Shown here: positions 1 through 7,208 of the stretch, in pieces | How the letters are laid out: every line of letters begins with the position of its first letter | How positions within the stretch are numbered: the stretch's first letter is position 1 | From: Pseudomonas abietaniphila | GTDB lineage: Bacteria > Pseudomonadota > Gammaproteobacteria > Pseudomonadales > Pseudomonadaceae | Reading direction: 5' to 3' | Assembly: GCF_900100795.1 (NCBI RefSeq) | Contig: NZ_FNCO01000013.1 | Coordinates: forward strand, 1 to 64,000 | DNA length: 64,000 nt | Notes under the pieces: model-generated | What the model saw: only the letters and a program-made list of their open reading frames with translations | The model's database searches: none | Told to the model about the DNA's origin: nothing | Position numbers and translations under genes: made by a program

Positions 1-47
1 ATGCGCAGGTTTCCCGAAGCGTCCCATACCCGCATCCCATAAGCCAT
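1..47 (-). CDS. phage tail protein, 5' end only (DUF6453-like)
   Basis: Fifteen codons are visible before the window edge, starting at an ATG at 47 directly after the stop of the J-like gene (TGA at 51-53). The stretch GGGGTGA just upstream can serve as ribosome binding site and gives translational coupling to J. The first residues, MAYGMRVWDASG, resemble the start of a small protein often found after gene J in Pseudomonas prophages (DUF6453 in my recollection). The rest lies outside the window, so the family call is an inference from the first residues and the position. Confidence 0.55.
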   Translation of the reverse strand, partial: MAYGMRVWDASGNLR

Positions 48-50
48 GAA

Positions 51-3000
51 TCACCCCAGATATCCAAGGCGAACACGCAGCACGCCATTCGCATCGAATA
101 CAGAAACGTTCTGCGCGTTGATTACCAGCCGGCCCTGCCCTGGAATAACACCGTTGATTTCCAGCGTGCCATCCTTGTTCAGGATCCATCCCTGCTGACC
201 GGCAATGTAATTCGTCGAACTGATGTAGCTGCCGATCTTGGCGTTGGTGATCGTGCCGTCCTGGATAAACGCCTGGTTGATGAAGACCTGACCGCCCTGA
301 ACAGCGAACGGCACGGAAATCGCGCCTCCGGCAATCGTGTTAACCACCGCAAACCGATCAGCCGACACCACGAATTGGCTTTGCAACCCGGCCGGGCCGT
401 TCTCAATGCCAAGCCCTATCCCTGCCACCACGTATTGCCCGTTCGCAGTGACCTGCATCTTCACCGACCAAGACGTTGAAACCTTGCCGTCGATGGTGGA
501 AATTGCCTGGGACTGGGTCTGGATGTCTGCAGTGTTACCGTCAACCTTGACGCCGACCTGCTGGAGCGCTGTAGCCGTTGCCTGTTTCTCATCTGCAACC
601 ACCTGACGCAGGTCTGTCACCTGCGCCGAGTTCTCGCCGACAGTGGCGTTCAGCTGGGTGACGGTTTGGACGATTGCCTGATTCTGCGTGGCCCTGACTG
701 TCGATTCGGTGACGATACTCGCGGTACTGCTCCAGCCCTTCAGCGCATCCGCAAGTTCGCCTTCGCCGTTGTCATCCCGGGCGGATGCCCGCAATGCTTC
801 AAGGCTTGAGGCCTGCGCTGTAACAACGCCATCCAGATCGCTGATGTCGGTGGTGTTCGTCGACACCTGCTCGGCCAGGCCGTTTGCTGTCTCCAGCAGA
901 TCGCCCACGTCCTCCCAGTACGCCAAGTTCGGTGGTGGTGTGTTCAGAGGAACATCCTGCTCCGCCTGGAAGATCCGCCCATCGACGACGATCATCTGGC
1001 CTTTCAGATAGGTCTGACCCGGGTCATACGCTTTCAGCCCATCCAGCGCGTCGATCTGATCCTGCAGGTCGTCGATCTTGTCGATTTTGTCCTGTAGCTC
1101 CTGACCAAGCTCTGTCTCCCCGATCTGACCCGCGATCATGTCGAGGATCGGGCCAGCTTCTGAGCTGCTCTGCCCCATCACACCGATGCCGGTCGGATAC
1201 CACGGGCCGATATTGCCAGTCCGGTCCACCAACCGCGCCCAGAAGAAGAACGTCACGCCCGCCAGCAGGCCCTGCATGTTGTACTCGGACTGCGGGTAGG
1301 CCAGGTCGCTGAGCTTGGTTGCGGCGGCGAGATCAGTCGTCGGCCCGTACCAGATTTCCGTGCGCTGCGTGTCATCCGCACCTGGTGGGAAAGTCCACTT
1401 CAGGTTAATACCGAAGATCAGCGGTGTGGCCGTCAGCGAGGTTACCGCCGGCGGCAGGCCTTCCTTGCCGTTGAGCTGGGTCAGGATCGAGGTGCGCCAG
1501 ATCGACGAGATGTCGTAGGCACTCACCGCGCGCACCCGGGCCAGATACGCGCCCTGATAGATGCCGGTGATGTCGACACTGGTCGAACCGGTGCGCTGCA
1601 CCTTGATCCAGTTACCGTTGTCCTTGCGCCACTCGACGTCATAGCCCACGGCGCCATTCACCGCAGGCCAGGTAATGGTCATCGTGGTGACGGCCAAGCC
1701 TTGAGCAATAGCAATGGTCGACGTCAGCGTGACGCTGGCCGGCGCCGGAACCACGGTAATCGGGATGACGCTGATCGGCCGCTCTTCTAGGCGCGCGCCG
1801 GTGTCAATGAAGGGGAACTTGCTCGGCTCGAACTGCAACGCTGAGATTTCGTAGTCGCCTTCGGTGGTTCGCTTAGTGCTGAGTACTCGATACAGCGGAA
1901 TCGCCAGGTCGTCGGCATCGAGCGCCCACTGAAGTTGAGGCGTCGGGGTCTCGCTGAACGCCGTAGTGACTGTGATTGCACGCCCCGCCACCGACTGCAC
2001 AGTTCGCCCTTCCGCCTTGCCGCTTGCCAGGTTGATGATCAGCCGATCTCCAGCCTTTGCCAGTGTGTCACGGTCAAGCGTCACCACGCGCCCGGCAGCG
2101 GCAGAGATGCGGCCGCCGACTTCCCTACCAGCCAGGAGCGAGTCAGCCACTGGGATGATGTAGCCCGGGAGCGGGATAACGCCCTCCATACCAGTTTTGA
2201 ACGTAACGGTGCGATCTTGGCTGTTGCTCGTTACCACCCATTTCCCGCGGCGTTGCCCTTCCGAGGCGCGCGTGCAGCCAATCGCACTGATCTCGACAGG
2301 GTTATCACCAAGGCGACGTTGCAGAGCCAGATCCGCATAGGCGGTCACGTCGGTGTCGTAATTGTTGCTCGGGTTGTCATAGCTAACGATCGCGCGGGTG
2401 TAGCGAGTCTTCGCTGAGGCGCTTCCGTAATTGAACTCGCCGTCGATCACGTTGGCCCGGGTGAAGACGTAGTCGAAATCCTGCGCGCGCGGCATATCCG
2501 CCTGCATCACGAGCTGGCCCTGCGCCCAGTAGGTCATGCCTCGATAGATCGCGGAGATATCACGCAACAACGTCCAGGCGTCGGGCTTGCCCTGCAGGTT
2601 CATGTCACAGAGAAACCGTGGCTCTTGACCGCCAGCGCCATCGCTTACCAACTGGTCGCAGTATTGGGCGATCCGATAGAGCTCCCACTTGTCGACCATG
2701 AAGGGCTTGATGCGTTTGCCCAATCCGAACCGGTCAACGGTGCAGATCCCGTAGGTCACCCACGCCGGGTTGTTGGTCCAGGCCTGCTTGAATGTTCCAT
2801 CCCATACCCCGGTATAGCTGCGGGCCACTGGATCGTAGTTGCTCGGCACCTGCCACTTGCGCGCTTTGCACTTGATGGTGACGGCCGGGATGTTGCTGAA
2901 CTGCTCGGCATCGAACTCGATGTAGAACAGCGCCGTGTTCGGATAGCGCAATTTCTCATCGATGACCTCGGTAAGGCCTGCCACCAGCATCGTGTCCGCG

Positions 3001-3614
3001 ATTCTGTTGGTGTTCTGGTTTGGCGTCAGCCGGCGCGCGCGGATCTGCCAGCCCGAGGTTGCCGGTGGCAAATCAATCCGCCGAGACCGCTCATAGCGAG
3101 TGGTCGTCTTGCCATCGACAGCCTCGTCAAGCACCTGCTGGTAAGCCCCGCCATCGGTGGCGATGTCTACCGCATACTCGATTCGATAGCCGCCGACGTT
3201 TCCATTGTCGTCCTGCTGCTGAAGCGCTGGCCATGCAAAGCGAATGCGCACCGCCGACAGCTGAGTGTTGGTGATGGATCGAACCCACGCGGCATCGCTG
3301 CGCAGCTCAACGTTGATGGTTGTCTCGTTTTCGACCGAAGGAATGCCAGGGATGTAATCCTGATCCACCGACCCCGAGCGCCAATCCCACTTCACGTTCG
3401 GAAAATTGACGTTGCCGCTCGCATCGTTGATCGGCGTATTGTCCAAGTAGATGTCAGCAGCAGTGGGAACACCGTCAAACTCACCCTCGCCCACGGCGAT
3501 CAGGATCTTTGCTAGGTTCGTGGAGCGCAGGCTGTCGGTGGCCTCGGTCGGAGCCTTGGGGCTGCTGCTGCCGCCCTTGGCGCCGGTGATGTCGATTTTC
3601 TCAGCTGCGCCCAT
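51..3614 (-). CDS. tail tip / host specificity protein (lambda gpJ-like)
   Basis: Central tail-tip protein that contacts the host receptor. It is 1187 aa, close to lambda J (about 1130 aa). The N-terminal two thirds match J in layout, with fibronectin-III-like segments around residues 620-800 (for example 'GYDVEWRKDNGNW'). Coiled-coil-like stretches follow, then a DUF1983-type C-terminal region with 'GQYVVAGIG' and 'DGTITNAKIG'. The ATG at 3614 is chosen because it has the ribosome site CTGGAG; a TTG 30 bases upstream lies inside a terminator hairpin. It is the last large gene of the tail module, after the I-like gene. Its C-terminal blocks recur in another order in the gene at 21648-22469. 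Confidence 0.93.
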   Translation of the reverse strand: MGAAEKIDITGAKGGSSSPKAPTEATDSLRSTNLAKILIAVGEGEFDGVPTAADIYLDNTPINDASGNVNFPNVKWDWRSGSVDQDYIPGIPSVENETTINVELRSDAAWVRSITNTQLSAVRIRFAWPALQQQDDNGNVGGYRIEYAVDIATDGGAYQQVLDEAVDGKTTTRYERSRRIDLPPATSGWQIRARRLTPNQNTNRIADTMLVAGLTEVIDEKLRYPNTALFYIEFDAEQFSNIPAVTIKCKARKWQVPSNYDPVARSYTGVWDGTFKQAWTNNPAWVTYGICTVDRFGLGKRIKPFMVDKWELYRIAQYCDQLVSDGAGGQEPRFLCDMNLQGKPDAWTLLRDISAIYRGMTYWAQGQLVMQADMPRAQDFDYVFTRANVIDGEFNYGSASAKTRYTRAIVSYDNPSNNYDTDVTAYADLALQRRLGDNPVEISAIGCTRASEGQRRGKWVVTSNSQDRTVTFKTGMEGVIPLPGYIIPVADSLLAGREVGGRISAAAGRVVTLDRDTLAKAGDRLIINLASGKAEGRTVQSVAGRAITVTTAFSETPTPQLQWALDADDLAIPLYRVLSTKRTTEGDYEISALQFEPSKFPFIDTGARLEERPISVIPITVVPAPASVTLTSTIAIAQGLAVTTMTITWPAVNGAVGYDVEWRKDNGNWIKVQRTGSTSVDITGIYQGAYLARVRAVSAYDISSIWRTSILTQLNGKEGLPPAVTSLTATPLIFGINLKWTFPPGADDTQRTEIWYGPTTDLAAATKLSDLAYPQSEYNMQGLLAGVTFFFWARLVDRTGNIGPWYPTGIGVMGQSSSEAGPILDMIAGQIGETELGQELQDKIDKIDDLQDQIDALDGLKAYDPGQTYLKGQMIVVDGRIFQAEQDVPLNTPPPNLAYWEDVGDLLETANGLAEQVSTNTTDISDLDGVVTAQASSLEALRASARDDNGEGELADALKGWSSTASIVTESTVRATQNQAIVQTVTQLNATVGENSAQVTDLRQVVADEKQATATALQQVGVKVDGNTADIQTQSQAISTIDGKVSTSWSVKMQVTANGQYVVAGIGLGIENGPAGLQSQFVVSADRFAVVNTIAGGAISVPFAVQGGQVFINQAFIQDGTITNAKIGSYISSTNYIAGQQGWILNKDGTLEINGVIPGQGRLVINAQNVSVFDANGVLRVRLGYLG

Positions 3615-3629
3615 GCTTTTCTCCAGGCA

Positions 3630-3652
3630 TAAAAAAACCGCCAATCGGCGGT
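3630..3652 (-). terminator. intrinsic terminator-like hairpin between I and J
   Basis: On the minus strand ACCGCC-GATT-GGCGGT is followed by seven T residues. It sits after the I-like gene and just before the ribosome site of J. Transcription of J from the late promoter must read through it, which fits Q-dependent antitermination. Confidence 0.75.
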
Positions 3653-3671
3653 CGGGTCTTCCAGTTCAGGA

Positions 3672-4289
3672 TCAGGTTTTGTCTTCAGCGAGTATCGAAG
3701 CAGAGATGATCGCACCGCCCCACCGGCGCTCGCCGATGCAGATCGGGACCGGGTTGCCGCTGGCTACAGTGTTCTTGGCGCTGCCAAACGCGTAGCTCGG
3801 TAAGTTGGCAGGTGAAGCGCTTTGGCTGAGCCCTTTGGCCTGCGGACTTAGCATCTGAATGACACCACCAGCAGTGGCCGCAATCCCGCCGCTAAGCAGC
3901 GCTGAGGACGCAGCCAAAGCACCGGGAGTACTTCCCGGAACAAAAAAGGAGGCCACAATCAACACAAGTCCAACAACCGTTTGTAGAACACCTGCCCGCT
4001 TGCTACCAGAAATAACCGGTACGATTCGCAAGTGTCTGGTGCCACCTAAATCAAAGTTTTCCTCCCCGACATTTTTATGATTTCTGAAGATCGCAAAACG
4101 CATCCCAAGCCTGTGTAATCTACTCACCTCCTCCTTGAATCCTGGCAACGAGACTTCAAGCGCCTTGAACACTTCCCATGACTTTCCCGTATCAAGCAGT
4201 CTGGAGTGAATTTTTCCGAGCTTTCTACCGAGAGCCCCCCACAATTCAATAGTGGTCATAGGTTCGTAGCGAATCGCAGAGCCGTCCAT
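3672..4289 (-). CDS. tail assembly protein (lambda gpI-like)
   Basis: A 205-aa protein of the lambda tail assembly I family, needed to build the tail tip but not known to be structural. The N-terminal half is a mixed alpha/beta domain. The centre has a hydrophobic, Ala/Gly-rich stretch (about residues 100-145, 'VVGLVLIVASFF'). The C-terminus contains 'GNPVPICIGERRWGG', typical of the family. The ATG at 4289 is preceded by CTGGAG. It lies directly before J as in lambda, but is separated from K by a three-gene insertion (4346-5327). Confidence 0.88.
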   Translation of the reverse strand: MDGSAIRYEPMTTIELWGALGRKLGKIHSRLLDTGKSWEVFKALEVSLPGFKEEVSRLHRLGMRFAIFRNHKNVGEENFDLGGTRHLRIVPVISGSKRAGVLQTVVGLVLIVASFFVPGSTPGALAASSALLSGGIAATAGGVIQMLSPQAKGLSQSASPANLPSYAFGSAKNTVASGNPVPICIGERRWGGAIISASILAEDKT

Positions 4290-4304
4290 AAAATCTCCAG
4301 GTAT

Positions 4305-4330
4305 AAAAAAACCGCCTGAGGGCGGTTTTC
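4305..4330 (-). terminator. intrinsic terminator-like hairpin downstream of the lipoprotein gene
   Basis: AACCGCC-TGA-GGGCGGTT (plus-strand reading) forms a hairpin with a run of seven T residues on the minus strand. It follows the lipoprotein gene and precedes the I-like gene. The bases after it (TATACCTGGAGA) are nearly the same as after the hairpin before J, so the spacer looks duplicated. Confidence 0.75.
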
Positions 4331-4345
4331 AGAAATAGAGGTTGG

Positions 4346-4693
4346 TCAGATGCATGACTTGACGGCATCCGACACGCCGCTACGTCCAAGTTGTTGCCAG
4401 GCGATTCTCTGGAAATGCCTGACCGAGGATCCTGTCTGTGTTCGGGTAACTTCCAAGATCTCGTCGGTTTGGCCTACTCCCGGATTTGCCATCACCAAAC
4501 GATACCCAGTTTCCGTTTCGCTCATCGTCGCGCCAGCATTCAGGTCCTGCCATTTAGGGAACACACACAAAGCGTATTGCTTAGGGCTTTTCTGCGTTGA
4601 GGATGTGAAAACTGGGCTACCACTTTTTAGATCGGATGGAGTTGTACACCCCGTCAGCAGGGCAACTGCCAGTGCCCCTATCAAAATTCGCAT
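4346..4693 (-). CDS. small prophage lipoprotein (candidate moron)
   Basis: A 115-aa predicted lipoprotein. Residues 1-14 form a short signal peptide ending in the lipobox LLTGC, so Cys16 would be lipidated. The mature part is hydrophilic with two further cysteines ('YALCVF' and 'VKSC' near the C-terminus) that could form a disulfide. The ATG at 4693 has GAGGGA upstream, and a terminator follows. It lies among tail genes but is not a known tail component, and lipoproteins in such positions can be expressed from the prophage (for example superinfection-exclusion lipoproteins). The exact function is unknown. Confidence 0.7.
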   Translation of the reverse strand: MRILIGALAVALLTGCTTPSDLKSGSPVFTSSTQKSPKQYALCVFPKWQDLNAGATMSETETGYRLVMANPGVGQTDEILEVTRTQTGSSVRHFQRIAWQQLGRSGVSDAVKSCI

Positions 4694-4872
4694 GATGATC
4701 CCTCACTGAGAAAGTTCCGAGGGTAGCACCGGCCTGTCTGCCCATCCAGCGCTGGACAAACGATCAGTAACGAAACCGATACAGGCCGTAGTAGCGTTGC
4801 GCCTTCAACGAACCGCCTCGGTCCGTTGCCTGCAAGCCCATGGACCGGGGTAATGTGACCTAGGAGGTCGAT

Positions 4873-5130
4873 ATGCAACCTACACGATTCAGCTACTTGC
4901 TAATCTCCACTGATGAAAATGCGATCATGGTTGCGCTGCAGCAGTCCGTCGACCTGGAAATGGTCCATAACAAAGAAGGCATTCACGCCTTCCTGTCCGA
5001 CACAACCTTTGGCGATCTGGAAGTACTGCTTCGAGCGGCAAGCAAGGAGTTCGGCCTTGTGCAAACCTCCAACGTCGCCTACCAGACCTCAAATGCAGCG
5101 CTCAGTCAGACCCTAAGTCATATCGTCTGA
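4873..5130 (+). CDS. hypothetical small protein on the opposite strand of the late operon
   Basis: An 85-aa protein with a strong ribosome site (AGGAGGT, 4862-4868) before the ATG. It is acidic to neutral, without membrane segments, and ends in a Ser/Asn/Gln-rich tail. It is transcribed against the surrounding late genes, so it needs its own promoter; none is obvious to me. Its 3' end overlaps the convergent gene 5118-5327 by 13 bases. I do not recognise the family. Orientation and placement suggest a moron gene expressed in the lysogen. Confidence 0.6.
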   Translation: MQPTRFSYLLISTDENAIMVALQQSVDLEMVHNKEGIHAFLSDTTFGDLEVLLRAASKEFGLVQTSNVAYQTSNAALSQTLSHIV

Positions 5131-5327
5131 TGGCGGCTGCTTGAGCCTGACCAAACAACCTTGCCCCCGATGACTTCGATCTTTGATCCTTCGCTCATGC
5201 GATATGGGCCGCTGAGTTGGTACTCGGCGCGCCCATCCTGGACATCGACCTCAACCGGTTCGCGTTCTGGATGGCTGCGCCAACGACGCCAAGCAATGAC
5301 CGGGGCGAATGGATCTGGCTGACTCAT
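5118..5327 (-). CDS. hypothetical small prophage protein
   Basis: A 69-aa protein starting MSQPDPFAPV with the ribosome site GCAGGAG. It is polar, with a short beta-rich centre ('IEVIGGKVVWSG'). It lies 24 bases after the K-like gene and converges with the plus-strand gene 4873-5130. It has no recognisable domain. It may belong to the same insertion between K and I. Confidence 0.5.
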   Translation of the reverse strand: MSQPDPFAPVIAWRRWRSHPEREPVEVDVQDGRAEYQLSGPYRMSEGSKIEVIGGKVVWSGSSSRHQTI

Positions 5328-5351
5328 AAGTTTCTCCTGCGGCCTCGCCGC

Positions 5352-6110
5352 TCAATGTTTGGCGTCTTTGTGCCTGAGGATCAGGCGTGTTCTGTCATGC
5401 CACGGCCCGCCGAAGACAATGATCTCGGAGGGCTTACCGTACATGTGGTGGAGTAGGAATGGTCCGGCGCCATGCACCGCCGATGACTCGCCTGGCAGTG
5501 CCGGATCAGAGCCCAAGTAAATGCCCGCGTGATTCGGATGCTTGGTGCGCCCTACTTCCATGACGATCATATCGCCGCGCTGCGGAGTGCCGACGCGTTC
5601 AAAACCAGCAGCCTCGTAGGCCTGCTCATAGAGGCTTGGGCCTTCGGCCTGTTCCCACCAGCCGTCCTCGCGCTTGAAGGCATCGAATTCCAGCCCCCAT
5701 TCGCGCTTGTACCAGTCAGCGCAGACCTGCCAGCAATCCCAGGCACCGTGCACGAACGGGCGCCCCAGCAGCGGCGTGTGACCGGTGGGTACGATGGTTC
5801 GGAGGTCCCCTTCTGGCCATGAAAGTATGTGCCAAGGCAGTTCGGTGGCTTCACACATCGCCAGGTCGCGCGGGGACGGCCTGCTGGTCGCGTCAGGATG
5901 GGAGTGAACAATGCCGATCACCTCGCCCTCATCCTCAGCCGCGGCGTAATCCTCCGGAGCAATCCGGAACTCTTCGCTGGGATCGGTTGCGGTGTTCGGG
6001 CACGGGATGTACTTCTGCTTTCGGCCGATGCTGATCAGCACACCGCAGGATTCATTTGGATATTCGGCGGCCGCATGGATCTGCACCGCTTTCAGGATGT
6101 GTTTAAGCAT
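5352..6110 (-). CDS. tail assembly protein with JAMM and NlpC/P60 domains (lambda gpK-like)
   Basis: A 252-aa two-domain protein. The N-terminal Mov34/JAMM metalloprotease-like domain keeps Glu20, His69-x-His71, Ser79 and Asp82. The C-terminal NlpC/P60 peptidase domain has the nucleophile Cys126 ('WDCWQV') and the active-site His in 'HAGIYLG'. Lambda K has the same architecture and acts in tail tip assembly, and the NlpC domain may cut peptidoglycan during entry. Both active sites look intact. It follows L with a two-base gap. Confidence 0.92.
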   Translation of the reverse strand: MLKHILKAVQIHAAAEYPNESCGVLISIGRKQKYIPCPNTATDPSEEFRIAPEDYAAAEDEGEVIGIVHSHPDATSRPSPRDLAMCEATELPWHILSWPEGDLRTIVPTGHTPLLGRPFVHGAWDCWQVCADWYKREWGLEFDAFKREDGWWEQAEGPSLYEQAYEAAGFERVGTPQRGDMIVMEVGRTKHPNHAGIYLGSDPALPGESSAVHGAGPFLLHHMYGKPSEIIVFGGPWHDRTRLILRHKDAKH

Positions 6111-6112
6111 GG

Positions 6113-6862
6113 TCAGCTCCTGGCGATCAAGGAAACGGCCGGGAAGCCACCGAACGGCAGTTGGTTCCCCTCCCCGAAGCGCGGAACGCAGCAGCGCGCT
6201 AACGTAGCGTCCGGCTCATCCTTTTCCGGATCGTCAGTGAGGTTGCCGTCCTTGTCCCGGTAAGGGCCGGTGTAGCCGCAGTCAGGCCCTCTGTACCCGC
6301 CAGTCAGCGCCCAGTGGCATAGCGTGGTCATCTGCCTGCCAATAGATTCGCCGCCGACGTCGCCCGGGCTGGCCAACTCCCAAGATACGGTTGAGCCGTT
6401 TTCGGAAGTCTTCTGGTCCAGATACCAGACCTCGATCGACTCTTGCGCCGGATCAGCATCAGGATTGCCGGCCGGGAAGTTCACCGCATCAAGGTAGGTG
6501 CCCAGCGTGTGCCGCATCGTCAGCTTGAACTCGAGCAGATCCTCGAACGCGAGGCACAGTGCAGTGATACGTCCGTTCACGTTGCCGACTGACAACGTTG
6601 GGCGGACCGCCGTGCCGTCGCCGGTGGCCTGAATGCCGTCGATCTGCATGGGCCAAGCTCCGTACTCATTGCCCTGCCACCAAATAGCCTTGGCGGGCAG
6701 TTGATCGGCATCGGCGCCAGCGGCGAGCAGTTCTGCAGCCGTGTAAGGAATGGCGTGGCCATGGAACCGCAGCACGTCGGCGCCGTAATCCGATCCGTCC
6801 AATTCGAACAGCAGCACTTCACTCCCAGGCTCAAGCACCTGGATGTCTTTGATCAATGGCAT
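6113..6862 (-). CDS. minor tail protein (lambda gpL-like)
   Basis: A 249-aa tail-tip protein of the lambda L family, which in lambda binds an iron-sulfur cluster and sits in the tip below the tape measure. The C-terminal part holds cysteines ('TTLCHWAL', 'GPDCGYTGP', 'ATLARCCVPRFG') matching the family's cluster-binding region. It starts MPLIKDIQVLEPG and is packed between M and K in the standard order. Confidence 0.9.
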   Translation of the reverse strand: MPLIKDIQVLEPGSEVLLFELDGSDYGADVLRFHGHAIPYTAAELLAAGADADQLPAKAIWWQGNEYGAWPMQIDGIQATGDGTAVRPTLSVGNVNGRITALCLAFEDLLEFKLTMRHTLGTYLDAVNFPAGNPDADPAQESIEVWYLDQKTSENGSTVSWELASPGDVGGESIGRQMTTLCHWALTGGYRGPDCGYTGPYRDKDGNLTDDPEKDEPDATLARCCVPRFGEGNQLPFGGFPAVSLIARS

Positions 6863-6869
6863 CTGAAAC

Positions 6870-7208
6870 CTATGGGAGGAATGACTGGGTGAAAGTGGTC
6901 GTCAGCGTGTAAAACCCCGCCCCGTTCGGCGAGATAGACGGCGCCGTTGCGCGGTAGAAGCTGAGTTCGCCGAGCGGTGGCGTCCAGAAGAACGACTTGA
7001 ACCCCGCATGACGATCAAGGAAGACCTTGATGTCCAAAGCCACCGCCTCGCGAACCACGAACGTCAGAGGCCATACCTCGACCTTGTTGTTCGGGCCGTC
7101 ACCGACGACCTGCTCATAGCCGTTCCCAAATTTGCTTGATCGGGTGCGGTATTCGGGCGAGCTGGTTACGCCCAGCCGCTCGCACCAGGTGAATGTCTCA
7201 ACGGCCAT
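6870..7208 (-). CDS. minor tail protein (lambda gpM-like)
   Basis: A 112-aa lambda M family protein (phage_min_tail), part of the initiator complex at the tail tip. The family pattern 'F.W....V......RTRSSKFGNGYEQ' is present near residues 5-35. The start overlaps the end of the tape-measure gene by 11 bases, and L follows 8 bases later, giving the lambda order H-M-L-K. Confidence 0.9.
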   Translation of the reverse strand: MAVETFTWCERLGVTSSPEYRTRSSKFGNGYEQVVGDGPNNKVEVWPLTFVVREAVALDIKVFLDRHAGFKSFFWTPPLGELSFYRATAPSISPNGAGFYTLTTTFTQSFLP

